NCBI RefSeq assembly: GCF_041381155.1
Contig: NC_091134.1
Span: forward strand, 30,323,540 to 30,387,539
Length of the DNA stretch: 64,000 bases
Direction of reading: 5' to 3'
From: Argopecten irradians
Lineage: Eukaryota > Mollusca > Bivalvia > Pectinida > Pectinidae
Position numbers and translations under genes: made by a program. The notes below the pieces were generated by a model that saw nothing but the letters and a program-made list of their open reading frames with translations, was not told the DNA's origin and searched no databases. Positions 13,362 to 24,545 of the stretch are shown piece after piece; position 1 is the stretch's first letter; every line of letters starts with the position of its first letter.

Positions 13362-13856
13362 TAACTCGCTAACCTTAACCTTGTGTCTTTTTGGTAATGA
13401 TAACCTACTTCTTTTTTATTGCTACTACCTACAGGTTGACCACTGATATCTTGTTTAATTTGTATATCAATTTAACTATCTTGTACTCCCAACGATGTTT
13501 CTTTGAAGCGTTAATACTTATCTAATTATAATATAAAATTACCCAAGCTGATGATGCGACCAAGAACGACGGTCCGTAATTGTTAATAGGTTAACCACAT
13601 CATCGTCATTAACCAACTAATTACCATGTAACTTTAATCATTGTACGTGTGGGAATTTTCACCCTATCATTTAAATCATTTTAAAAGATATAGTTCATTA
13701 TAACAATAAATGTGAATACTTAATTATAAGACATTTAAATAAAATAACTATTAGATTATAACTATAAATTTTAAATAAGCACGTTATACCAAAATGTAAA
13801 TAAAAATGGACTCTGTATACATGTAAAGTTCTACATACAACTGTATATAAGTATAC
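13362..13856. other. Upstream region of the Ulp1/PHD gene inside the element
   Basis: AT-rich non-repetitive sequence between the start codon and the right TIR. The proximal 50 bases read as a basic open stretch in frame with the protease (RHKVKV). The rest shows no coding signal and presumably holds the promoter. Confidence 0.4.
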
Positions 13857-14307
13857 TAGAGTTAGCTCCCGTGGTACGGGTTCGGGGATCTTGAGACCGC
13901 TTGTACCGTGATACATGATTTTTCATAATTTTTCATATGTATCAACTGAAATCTTTAAAATTTCTTTGCAATATCAATCATATATGCATAATTGATTACA
14001 AGAATACAACAAATATTATGAAAAGCCTTTAAATAGCTAGTATGCATCAAAATTAATGAAATTTCACGGTTGATTGCGGCGTACAAGAAATCGCCTCTTG
14101 AAAAACGAATATTTGCAATTATGAGAAAAATAAAGAAAATTGTGCGTTGATATTTGACACAGTGATGTAAAATTGGATTCCAAGTCTAACCGTACCACAA
14201 TTATTATCGTAGCTTGTTTTATTGTCGAGTAATATGTAATAAACATAATTCCTGGTACGGGGATCGGGTACGGTATCGGGGACGGCGTACACGAAATCAC
14301 CTCCACC
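13857..14307. repeat. Right terminal inverted repeat of Ulp1/PHD element
   Basis: Inverted copy of 11740-12187. It carries about 12 extra bases in its GTACGGTATCGGGGACGG segment. Confidence 0.95.
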
Positions 14308-14697
14308 ACTGTAGTCTACATGTAGCTAATTATAGCATGCATGTGTACTTCTAGTTTGAAGAATTTTGAGAGATTGTATTGAAGGCTGCCGTATACTGTA
14401 CCTGTAGGCCGTGGCAGCAAGTGGAACGTCGCATACAAATATTGACATATACGTTGTTAAAACGCTTTAGGCTGCTGCAAGCCCATCATGAACAATTCAA
14501 ACGTTCAAAAGACTTAGTCAGATCGTCGATCGCGACTGACATGCATGACTTAGGCCTATTTGGTGATTTGAGCTTAATTTTGTTAATTTGGCAAAGAAAC
14601 TAACATTGTTTTATGTTTCGATGATCATCTAAGTACAGATACCAAAAAATCGCTCACAGCGAGATAAGGACTATGAACGATACTGTCAGTAGCAGAT

Positions 14698-17600
14698 ATG
14701 GCGAATGTGAAAGTAGGCAGGGAAGGGCTACTGCAGAAATTGGAGGAATGGGGTATCGAAGTTACTACAGTGGAACATCCGGAGGTAATGTAGCTCAACC
14801 TTCCTAAAGCTTTCACAATTACATATACATCTCCCATATGATAGTAATGGTAGTACCGTATAAAGTACGTATAACAAGGGAGATAATTACCAAATGTTTT
14901 GACTGATCGAGTTGTCGTTCTTTAATATTGTACACAGGCATATGGAAAAGTACTTATTGAACCACTTTATGTAAAGATATATACAATTTGCACATGTATT
15001 AAAAATATGATTAATTAAACCATCAATCATAGTGTAATAGTTACATTATCGATAAATTGACCTAAATAAATTAATTAATTAATCAATAGATAAATAACAT
15101 TTATATAGATGCTCCACTGCTGACGAATGGTATTTTTCACTATCAAAAACAGGAGCTAACGATTAAATAATTTTCTTCAGTTAAAAAAGTTACTTACTTT
15201 ACACCATTACCACATTTGAAAAGTTTGAGCTTCTAATTTTACTTTAAGTTAAAAATATGAAAAATAATTAATTGCATCCCGAAAAAATTGCGTGGCACTA
15301 TATCCTATATGGAATGAAGTAATGATTGCACATGCACCAAAGGCGAAATGAATTATTTTATGTTATTTTTTTGTTTTAATTAAGCATATATATACACGAT
15401 TAAACACCAATTATTGTTCAAATGATGAATATTATTTATGCTCTGTCGGCGGTGGAGCATCTTTAAATAATCAAATATAAATGAATTAACAAATTGATTA
15501 AATTAATGAAAAATAAACCTAAAATTTTTAATTTATCAATTAAAATAAATGAAAAGAAATAAATGGAATAAATAGATTAAATATTTAAAGATGCTCCACG
15601 GCCAACAGGCCATAAATGATACTCATCATTTGAACAACAATTGGTGTTTAATCGTGTATATATATGTCTAATTAACACAAAAAATGATACAAAATAATTT
15701 ATTTTGCTTTTGGTGCATGCGCTGTCAGAACTTCATTTTATATAGAACATAGTGCCACAGATTTTTTTTCGGGATGCAATTAATTATTTCTAATATTTTT
15801 ATCTTGAAGTAAAATCAGAAGCTCAAACTTTTCAATGGGGGTAATGGTGTACAGTAAGTAACTTTTGTATCTGAAGAAAAATACCAAATCGTCTGATCCT
15901 GTTTTTCATAGTGAAAAAATACCATTTGTCAGCGGTGGAGCTTCTTTAAATAGGTTAAAGGCCCACTACCTTTCCGACACAAAAAAAATAAAGTTTCTTT
16001 AGAACATTGATAACATCAGGAAATGTGTATCGATGGCCAAAGATGAGGTTATATTACCGAACAAATGCAAGATTTCCTGCGTAAACTATGTTAACAGTGA
16101 AGATTCATTTCGCTGTTTTGCCGTCTGACGCAGTGATGGTCAACTAACACTCGGCAATTAGGACGACGGCGGGTAACATAATACGACCCGCGTTATGAAA
16201 ATTATCAATGAATCTATTTAAATTTAATTGTTCAGAAGGTGATGACAGGTGTAGTATTAACGGTAAGCTAATAACTTTTGCGACTCTACAAAATTATCAA
16301 TCTCGTTTTACATTCCAATTTAAAAAATTAAAAGCTGTTTCGGAAAGGTAGTGGGCCTTTAATGTATAAATAAATAACATTTAGTAATATAAATTGATAT
16401 TAACCTCATGTAAGATAACCTAATTTAGGGAAGTCTCTGGTCTTTAACTATAACTTATTCATGTAAGTTTATTTAATGTTTAGTGAAGTCTCTGGAGGAA
16501 TATGTTTTTTCCTTCATATCGCCATATGTATTTATGAAACAACTTTTTAAACTGGAAGAATATAATTGCAATATCGCTATTTACTATCTGATCAGAAATT
16601 TCAGTACTCTTATTTTTGGCAAAGTTCTACAGAAAAAACACCCTGGTAATGTTTAAACGGAAAATTCAGACTAAGAGTACATTAAAACATGCACATATTT
16701 CGAAAACGAACAAGTTCTTATGGAATTTAAATAGTTGGTTTTACTGTGATATGTCAGAAAAGCCCACTGTATTCAAATGAAATTGCCATTACACATAGCC
16801 TTGTATGCCGAACTCTGACTCTTGCCTGTATAGTAAAGAATTTTTTGTCTAGAACTACTCAAATCGCTCTTACAGTTGTGTTAACATTATTAGATGCATG
16901 ATCTTGTCTAAAAACAATTTCATCAACTCCTCAGTGGTTATGTATTGCATTTGTTTAACTTGTGTGACTTTGACTCGGGTAAGCATGCATGTTGTACCTG
17001 TTTAATTGTATTGATCAACGATTTTGAATATCAATGGTATTAATCAAAATACTTAACAATGTTGTGGACTTGTCACTATTTAATTCTTGTCATACATGTA
17101 TGTTTCATAAGGAATGTAGAACAATACATTTATGTCATATTTTGCTTCGTGGTTATGTAACGAATTAGCCTCACTGAATTAATCTTTTTTTTTTTTTGCA
17201 GTCCTGTTGTAACTTTTTGTATGATGGCAAAATAAAGATGTGTGACATATACATGCATCTACCTCAGTATATTGTTCTTCACCATGGCAATCTCGTAATT
17301 TATGAAATCACTTTCTTTAAATATTTTCCAGGTTTTTACAGTAGAAGAGGCCCTCCCCCATATCTCACAACATGAAGGGATGTTTGCTAAGAATTTGTTC
17401 TTGCGCAGTAAAAAGAAGAAGCTATATCTATTTTGTGCACCACATGATGCTGATGTCAAGTTGAATGACCTTGCTAAAATGGTTGCTGCTTCAGGAGGCC
17501 TGCGCTTCGCTGATGAATCTGTGTTGGAAGAAAAACTTGGACTAACACAGGGGTCTGTAACATTGTTTGGACTTATCAATGACTGTGCAGGAGATGTGAC

Positions 17601-17781
17601 TTTGGTTTTGGATAGACGCCTTGTTGATGGCTCGTACAATAAGATTTTTTTCCACCCTATGGTGAACTCAGCCTCCTCTGCAATCAGCCCAGCAGGTATA
17701 CAGACCTTTCTCCAACACACCGGTCACCAACCACTACTTGTGGATGTTGACAAGGCTAATGAGGAATCTCAGATATTATAG
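14698..17781 (+). CDS. PRORSD1: Prolyl-tRNA synthetase-associated (ProXp/YbaK-type) editing protein, complete
   Basis: Two coding exons: 14698-14784 (ATG to CATCCGGAG, donor GTAATG) and 17332-17781 (acceptor ATTTTCCAG, stop TAG). They join in phase 0 to give 178 residues, about the usual length. The family hydrolyses mischarged aminoacyl-tRNA in trans in the cytosol, safeguarding translation. Landmarks: N-terminal helix LLQKLEEWGI, TVEHPE followed by VFTVEEA, the conserved lysine in AKNLFLR (K49), GSVTLFGLINDC (103-114), VLDRRL, and FHP with Asn (136-141), which form the YbaK substrate pocket; it ends LQHTGHQP. All key segments are intact with no frameshift. The 2.55-kb intron carries MITEs. 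CPQ lies upstream in the opposite direction, with the Ulp1/PHD element between them. Confidence 0.95.
15107..15462 (+). mobile_element. MITE family A, copy 1 (356 bp, TTAA target)
   Basis: Begins AGATGCTCCACTGC and ends GGCGGTGGAGCATCT, giving 14-bp terminal inverted repeats; TTAA follows the right end. Two other copies at 15589-15945 and 40689-41044 share the full length. TTAA targets are typical of piggyBac and Kolobok superfamilies. Noncoding. Lies in the PRORSD1 intron. Confidence 0.85.
15589..15945 (-). mobile_element. MITE family A, copy 2 (inverted)
   Basis: Same element as 15107-15462 in opposite orientation, flanked by TTAA on both sides (15585-15588, 15946-15949). The 126-bp AT-rich spacer between them makes a hairpin-capable inverted pair of about 840 bp. 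Confidence 0.85.
15959..16358 (-). mobile_element. MITE family B, copy 1 (400 bp, TTAA target)
   Basis: Terminal inverted repeats AGGCCCACTACCTTTCCG with TTAA on both sides (15955-15958, 16359-16362). The interior has conserved CGCGTTATGAAAATT and GCCGTCTGACGCAGTGAT segments shared with the copies at 18.2, 18.7, 40.6 and 42.5 kb. Confidence 0.85.
16363..17331. other. Remainder of PRORSD1 intron
   Basis: Unique AT-rich sequence ending in a T-rich tract and the acceptor ATTTTCCAG at 17331. No exon or repeat recognised. Confidence 0.5.
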
Positions 17782-18065
17782 TACATGAAACTCTTGATTT
17801 TCACCTTTTTTCAAATCGTTCTTCATATGTGTTACTGTTAATACAAATACATTTTATTTTGTATAGTCATGATTTTATACGACTCAATAATTTTACATGT
17901 AAAAATTCATCTTATTTTTTTATGAAATCAGTTATTTAAAAGAATTAACAATATTGTTACACAAGCTGCATGCAATATTGATGAAAATCTTCATTTGAAT
18001 ATTCCGATTTTCTTTTATGACACCCTGTATATCAATTGACAACACTCTGTTTGAACACTTGAAAT

Positions 18066-18071
18066 AATAAA
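18066..18071 (+). terminator. PRORSD1: Probable polyadenylation signal of PRORSD1
   Basis: AATAAA about 285 bp after the stop codon, followed within 50 bp by a GT-rich stretch (TGTTTTTGTTTGATG). The UTR before it is plain AT-rich DNA. Confidence 0.55.
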
Positions 18072-18191
18072 TTGACATTCATATGCATGTGACCTCAAGA
18101 TGTTTTTGTTTGATGTTATTATAGTAGTTTATAACTTTTCCAGTGCTTTGGAGATGAACTCTACAGCCATAACTTAGAAGTGATTAATTAA

Positions 18192-18588
18192 AGGGCCACT
18201 ACCTTTCCGAAACGGCTTTTAATTTTTAAAATAGGAATGTAAAACGAGATCAATAATTTTGTAGAGTCGCAGAAGTTATTAACTATACGTTTACTAGCAC
18301 ACTTCATCATCACTTCAGAACTGTTTAATTAGAATAAATAAAATGTTAATTTTCATAACGCGGGTCGTTTTATGTTTCCCGCCGTCGTCCTAAATGCCGC
18401 GCGGTAGTTGAATATCACTGCGCCAGACGGCAAAACAGCGAAATGAATCTCCACTGTTATCGTACATTAGACAGGAAATCTTGCATATGTTTGGTGTTGT
18501 AACCTCATCTTAAGCCATCGATATATATTTTCTTTTGTTATTAATGTTTTAAGAAACCTATAAATTTTGCTCCGGAAAGGTAGTGGCT
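18192..18588 (+). mobile_element. MITE family B, copy 2
   Basis: Full-length copy with TTAA at 18188-18191 and 18589-18592, opposite in orientation to copy 1, with AGGGCCACTACC and GGTAGTGGCT ends. Confidence 0.85.
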
Positions 18589-18724
18589 TTAAACAAAATA
18601 ATGACGGTCAAAAGTAAATACTTGACTCCTCATCACAATCTCTTTTCAAATTATTAAAGGACATACATGCACATGATCATATATAATTCTGGTATACAAA
18701 GAGATGATCAAGATTAAGGTCACA

Positions 18725-18925
18725 GGCTCACTACCTTTCCGAAACGGCTTTTAATTTTTGAAATGGGAATGTAAAACGAGATCTATAATTTCATAGAGTT
18801 GCAAAAGTTATTAACTTACCGTTAATACTACACATATCATCGCCTTTTGAACAATTTAATTCAAATAAATAAAATGCTAATTTTCATAACGTGGGTCATT
18901 TTATGTTTCCCGCCGACGTGGTAAA
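18725..18925 (+). mobile_element. MITE family B, copy 3, truncated
   Basis: Carries the 5' half of the family (CTCACTACCTTTCCGAAACG through the ATGTTTCCCGCCG block) and then stops. The right half and right TIR are absent. Confidence 0.75.
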
Positions 18926-20209
18926 TATATAAACTTCCATTCATAAATTCCCTATTCATTGAATAATATTCCTTTGGACCAATCGGTAGTCATGGGAAGA
19001 CTGCCTTCTGATTGGTAGAATACACAGAGTGTGTATAGAATACACAGAGTGTTATATAATACACAGCCCATCTAGGTCAACTGTTGCCTGCTGGTGACTC
19101 CTCTGTCCAACTTACATAATCTCTATTAATGATAACTTACTATCTAAGGCTTATAGACATAAGAGTTTTAATTTTAAAAAAGTAAACTAATCATATTCCC
19201 TTTTTGTGTACTTTAAAATAATGTTTTAAATGAATGTTAAACACAGATCTCAGGTAAAGGCAAAATAATGTATAAGGCTGTCCTCATATGTGCATGGTTT
19301 TACCAAAATAAGTGTATGTGCAACATAAGAAAAAAAGAGTATATAAGGATAAAAACTCATTTTAATGAAGACTTTTGTTTTCTTTGTAATTTTTATGTAG
19401 GAACTTTAATTAAGAAAAATGTCAAACAAAACATGTATTTTCTGTGATCAGTTGAATGTTCTTGAAATAATTGATATCAAAGTCTTTATAATATGGCTTA
19501 TATATTTTGATTTTGGAAATTTATTTGATTTCATTTTATTTTTCTGTTTCTACTGCGTTGTATTTGCAGTACTTTGAGTACTTTGATTAAATTTTTTTTT
19601 TAGTTTCAAATTGGTTTTATTTCCCAGCAAATTAGAGGTATGCCAGGTTTGGGACCCTGGATTCACTCCCTCTTACAACGTATAGCCTCTCACAGGAGGT
19701 GTCTTTCACTTCTTTCACTCGATCGCATTCATTTCGTCACATTCAATTTGCTCCATTCATTCTCCAAACTCATTCATACAAATACAAATATAGTTATATG
19801 AATTTAAATTAAGTGAAAGCACATAATTGATATTATCAAAATGTATCAATACATATTAAACAATACAATTTAATATGTATATTATGTTTAGTAGATCGGC
19901 GTCAAAGGTGATAAAAACAAATCAATATAAACTTTATTTTATTCATTCAATTATAAGTCGTACAATACAAAAACAATCAAATAGATATAACATGAAATGG
20001 ATTCAGAAACAAGTGTTTACCCTTATATTAATTCGTCTCCGTTTTAGACTCATCAGTTCTGTACGGTAATTAAGTGGGAGAATGAATATGAGATTTAGGT
20101 ATTAGGAAATGAAGAGACGAAAAGGGGAAGAGAAAAAGAGAGACTACCAATGCTATTGTTCACTTTAAATAAATACAACTGTGAAACGATAACTACAGAA
20201 ATGAATCAT
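18926..20209. other. Intergenic, with short ACACAGAGTG repeats
   Basis: AT-rich. GAATACACAGAGTG occurs twice at 19017-19054. The 19700-20200 part may be the degraded 3' untranslated region of the minus-strand LINE fragment. No gene recognised. Confidence 0.4.
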
Positions 20210-20510
20210 AGAATCAATCGAATCTCTTGGAGCCGATAATGCATTGTTGGACACATGTAAAAATCAAAGAATTTTCGTCAATGGTTAAATCATTGTTGCC
20301 AAAAAGTAATAGTTCTGTTGTAATAGGATGATTTCGGACAGCAATGGAACGATTACGAATATCGGAAAAAGTCTACAATGTAATAAAAAAATGTTCGTTA
20401 TTTTCACCAACTTGACAGTAGGAGCAAAGCGGATTGTTTATTAGATCGTTCATTCTCCACTAAATGTACAAATTCCATTATTAAGTGTCCTCTATCAATA
20501 TCGGGACTTA
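20210..20510 (-). mobile_element. LINE C-terminal fragment (zinc knuckle region)
   Basis: Minus-strand reading, with two frameshifts, gives DIDRGHLIMEFVHLVENER, then PLCSYC followed eight residues later by EHFF, and then FSDIRNRSI and a tail LLLFGNN. This is the cysteine/histidine knuckle that closes many non-LTR retrotransposon ORF2 proteins. The reverse transcriptase itself is not present. Broken and inactive. Confidence 0.65.
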
Positions 20511-21260
20511 AAAATCATGTTTGTATATCATGTTTTTTTCACATGTGAAATGTATTGATTGATCTTCGAAAATAATCAAGTGTGGTTCCTCTGACCAATT
20601 AAGATTTTTCTCATCATCACATTAAATATGGCTCTTGTGACAAATTTCGACTGTCCTCTTATGCTATAACGTATTTCAGAAATCATCTGTGACTAAGTAA
20701 ATGGGTAAATGTTACATTTTTAGCTCACATGGCCTGAATTTTTCTTATTTATCTCGAAATAAGAAAAACCTTTACTTTCCTTTAGTATATCCCTGTACAT
20801 AGTAACGATATATATACATTTCTGATATTGCCTCCAAACTATGAAAAGCTTGAGTGATGATGTTGGATTGTTTATTAAGATGTTTCTTATCCTTTATGCT
20901 GATGACACTGTTATTATTTCCGAATCAGCAGAAGGACTACAGAATTTATTGAATATGTTTGAAAAATACTGTAATGAGTGGAAACTTACGATTAACACGC
21001 AAAAAACTAAAGTTGTTATATTCTCAAAACGGAAGTGTCAGACACGTTTGCGTTTTTTATTTTGCAACGAAGAATTAGAAATATTGGAATCTTTTACATA
21101 CTTTGGCATTTTATTTAACTATAATGGTACTTTTGCTAAAAGCAAAAAGTAAATTAGCGGAACAGGCGAAAAAAGCTTTATTTGCTGTTTACAAAAAAAA
21201 TAGAAATATTTCTCTGCCAGTTGATTTACAACTGAAGCTTTTTGACATTCTGGTACAACC

Positions 21261-22233
21261 TATCCTTTTATATTCTGTTGAAGTATGGGGTTTTGAGAAT
21301 ATTACTATTATTGAAAAAATTCACTTGCAATTCTGTAAACGTATCTTAGGTTTGAGACGTAGTACACCAAACTTTATGGTCTATGGTGAATTGGGTAGAT
21401 ATCCTTTTATATTCTGTTGAAGTATGGGGTTTTGAGAATATTACTATTATTGAAAAAATTCACTTGCAATTCTGTAAACGTATCTTAGGTTTGAGACGTA
21501 GTACACCAAACTTTATGGTCTATGGTGAATTGGGTAGATATCCTTTTATATTCTGTTGAAGTATGGGGTTTTGAGAATATTACTATTATTGAAAAAATTC
21601 ACTTGCAATTCTGTAAACGTATCTTAGGTTTGAGACGTAGTACACCAAACTTTATGGTCTATGGTGAATTGGGTAGATATCCTTTTATATTCTGTTGAAG
21701 TATGGGGTTTTGAGAATATTACTATTATTGAAAAAATTCACTTGCAATTCTGTAAACGTATCTTAGGTTTGAGACGTAGTACACCAAACTTTATGGTCTA
21801 TGGTGAATTGGGTAGATATCCTTTTATATTCTGTTGAAGTATGGGGTTTTGAGAATATTACTATTATTGAAAAAAATCACTTGCAATTCTGTAAACGTAT
21901 CTTAGGTTTGAGACGTAGTACACCAAACTTTATGGTCTATGGTGAATTGGGTAGATATCCTTTTATATTCTGTTGAAGTATGGGGTTTTGAGAATATTAC
22001 TATTATTGAAAAAAATCACTTGCAATTCTGTAAACGTATCTTAGGTTTGAGACGTAGTACACCAAACTTTATGGTCTATGGTGAATTGGGTAGATATCCT
22101 TTTATATTCTGTTGAAGTATGGGGTTTTGAGAATATTACTATTATTGAAAAAAATCACTTGCAATTCTGTAAACGTATCTTAGGTTTGAGACGTAGTACA
22201 CCAAACTTTATGGTCTATGGTGAATTGGGTAGA
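21261..22233 (+). repeat. Seven-copy 139-bp tandem duplication inside the LINE
   Basis: The segment from TATCCTTTTATATTCTG to TGAATTGGGTAGA repeats exactly every 139 bp, seven times, with almost no variation. Copies 1-4 have GAAAAAATTCAC and copies 5-7 GAAAAAAATCAC. The unit is bounded by a 5-bp TATCC microhomology. 139 is not a multiple of three, so each junction shifts the frame. Confidence 0.95.
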
Positions 22234-22897
22234 TATCCGTTGAGTATTGAAGTGAAATGTAGAATGGTCATGTTTTGGTATAATTTAATTTCCACTGATA
22301 AATTGTCAAGCAAAATATATAAACTAATGTACCAATTGCATGTAAATAGAAACATAAGTTTTAAATGGATCGATTTTGTGCGAAATATTCTTTATGAGAC
22401 AGGTTTAAATTTTGTATGGAATATACAGGAATCTTGTACATTGAACAAAATATATTTAAAATTTACCATTAAACAAATACTTAAGGATCAATTTATTCAA
22501 AGGTGGTTTAATGATATGAATTTGTCATCAAAAGGTAAAATGTATACAGTTTTTAAAAACGATTTTCAAATGGAGAATTATCTATTGAAAACTGAATGAA
22601 AAAGAGAGAAAAAATATTGTTAAATTTCGTACTTCTAATTTACATTTGCCCATAGAAACGGGACTAATGTACTCACATATCAGTTCATCAAATTAGGCAA
22701 ATACATATACCAAAATATTATTTTACGAACCCTAATCTAACAAAAGTGAAAGGTCTAATCTCACTGTGTAACGTACGTATTCTTTCGCAACTTAGCAGGT
22801 TTATTGAGAAATTAGAGAAATTAATTTATAATAATTAGATCAATTAAGTCCATTATATTCTGTATTATACTTATGTTGTGTTGATTGTATTATACTA

Positions 22898-22987
22898 CAT
22901 CCTCTATACTCCAGGGGTTCCTATCACTTACGATCTCTACACGTGTAGAGATCGTAAGTGATCGGAACCCCTGGAGTATCGAGGATG
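22898..22987. mobile_element. Palindromic 90-bp MITE (family C) with 9-bp target duplication
   Basis: Near-perfect palindrome CATCCTCTATACTCCAGGGG to its complement ending CGAGGATG, centred on ACACGTGT. Flanked by identical 9-bp ATTATACTA (22889-22897 and 22988-22996). Inserted in the LINE 3' region, so it is younger than the LINE. Related copies at 35675-35764 and 36819-36875. Confidence 0.85.
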
Positions 22988-23085
22988 ATTATACTAATGC
23001 TATGTTGACTGTGTTCCGTCATGTCAAAATGTAATATACTGATGTGTCAGAGAGTAATAAAGAAATCTGAATCTGAATCTAATCA

Positions 23086-24450
23086 CGTGATTTCTAATAC
23101 TAGTTAGCTGTATTGATTAAGCTATTAGGTATATAATTAATATGTATAAATCACATATCAAAATAGTAACGTATCTGGTATAAAAGATCACGTATCTGTT
23201 TGATGAAAGATGGCCCGTTAACTCTAATATCTAGTGTAAAACTAATACAAATAGTGTTACATCGACTAATTCAAGTACATTTTATAGCCAGATATTGTTA
23301 GAATGTTTGTTATACTAATGATACGCTAATGTGATATATAAACATGAAATAAAGTATCTGTTTATTTGGTAACGTACCTGTCATATTTGGTAACGTATCT
23401 GTACTTTTGTACGTTTAACTCCAATTTGAGTGAACTTGATTTCATTTGTAGCAATTTGTTTCAGACTAGATATGGTCAGAAAAAGTAAGTTTAGGGTTGT
23501 TTGTGGCGATCAAGTATGACGGAGACTGATACGTTTCTTAGGTGAAGGAAGGCGAGGACAATGAGAATGAATTATTCCTTTTCTTCATGTCAAAAAAAAT
23601 CAACAAAGGACAAGTGAGGTTTCGTTGGCCAATAATACCAGACGAACTGTTTATCCTGAGTAATCGCATCTAACTGTCAGCCGTGCGGGTCGTTTTTTTC
23701 TCAATTAAATGACCAGAACGCCGAAACCTTCCGCAGTCAATGGGAATCGGTGTAGACAGATACGTTACCAATAGGAGATTTCAGAAAAGATGGCGATGAC
23801 GTCACACAAAGGTACATCAGGGCGCTCAAAGGTACAACTCCGTATATCTGTACTGGTGGGAACACAGCCGCTTAATTATAATGGTTTTATATTTACAAAG
23901 ATAAACCATTATAATTGTAACCTGTAAAGTTAATAATTTGCACATGACAGGACTTATGCCAGCTGAAGTTACACAAGTTCGGACATGTGGTAGGTAAGTT
24001 CGGACACAGGATTCTGAATAAGTTTAGTGCCTACTCAATAGGTTTAAATAAAATATGGCGGTCTCCGCTTTGCGGGACCTTATCAAAATCGAGTTTGAAA
24101 TACACTGTACAATCATAATACCTGATAAATCGCATTGTGCTATCAACTACAAAAATGATAATTAAATCACTGAACAATTTACACAATTAATAAGTAATAA
24201 TAATATTTAAAATAGGTTATATACAAATATATACAATAACAAAGAATTCTTACCTATAAAAATAGTCAAGCCACGCGAATAGTTTCAGAGGTTTATTGGT
24301 AATGACCATTTAAACCTCTTGACTTATATATGCACTGGATGGCTACAGGTGATAATCATAGGCAAACCGGCTTTCTCAGCTAAATTTTTGACAAACGACA
24401 CGAATACAATCGTTACACACGCCTTGACCGCCGTACGGTGCCAATGGGGG
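23086..24450. other. Intergenic, with repeated GGTAACGTATCTG motifs
   Basis: TAACGTATCTG-like motifs occur at about 23167, 23371 and 23390 in direct orientation and at about 23756 inverted, which may be ends or subterminal repeats of an unrecognised element. A hairpin (TATAATGGTTT / AAACCATTATA) lies at 23874-23920. No coding signal. Confidence 0.4.
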
Positions 24451-24455
24451 TTCGA

Positions 24456-24545
24456 CGATTTACAGGATCGGGCAGGATCGGGCAGAAACGGGCAGAATCG
24501 GGCAGGATCGGGCAGAATCGGGCAGAATCGGGCAGAATCGGAGTA
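24456..24545. repeat. Short array of ATCGGGCAGA-type repeats
   Basis: Nine or so 10-11 bp units, beginning CGACGATTTACAGGATCGGG. That phrase also occurs inside the arm of the large inverted repeat at about 25060, so this looks like a related or seeding copy. Confidence 0.75.

Larger units (their letters stand above)
11740..14307 (-). mobile_element. Long-TIR DNA transposon (Mutator-like by TSD) carrying a Ulp1/PHD gene
   Basis: The element starts GGTGGAGGTGATTTCGTG and ends with its reverse complement. It is flanked by a perfect 9-bp direct repeat ACTGTAGTC (11731-11739 and 14308-14316). TIRs are 448 and 451 bp and nearly identical apart from a small insertion at the outer end of the right arm (about 14266-14277). 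Between them lies one minus-strand gene (12495-13361) and no recognisable transposase. A 9-bp duplication with long TIRs matches Mutator-like elements, some of which in plants carry a Ulp1-type protease; family assignment is inference. High TIR identity suggests recent movement. Confidence 0.9.
20841..23085 (+). mobile_element. 5'-truncated LINE (non-LTR retrotransposon), reverse transcriptase remnant
   Basis: Starts inside the reverse transcriptase at the catalytic YADD motif (residues 19-22 of the first open segment), continues through WKLTINTQKTKVVIFSK, shifts frame once near 21145 (FAKSKK to KSKLAEQAKKALFAVYKK), and runs through ILLYSVEVWG and CKRILGL to the C-terminal segment ending near 22599, with VKFRTSNLHLPIETG recognisable in a shifted frame after that. 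It ends in a short (AATCTG)3 tail at 23065-23081, a usual LINE 3' end. Inactive: no endonuclease, frameshifted, and internally duplicated (see 21261-22233). The clade (jockey/CR1-like) is a guess. Confidence 0.85.

Noticed and set aside
12935..13446. Plus-strand frames opposite the Ulp1/PHD gene
   Set aside because: Shadows of the minus-strand protease gene; no domain.
17259..17720. Minus-strand frame over PRORSD1 exon 2
   Set aside because: Antisense shadow of a well-conserved exon.
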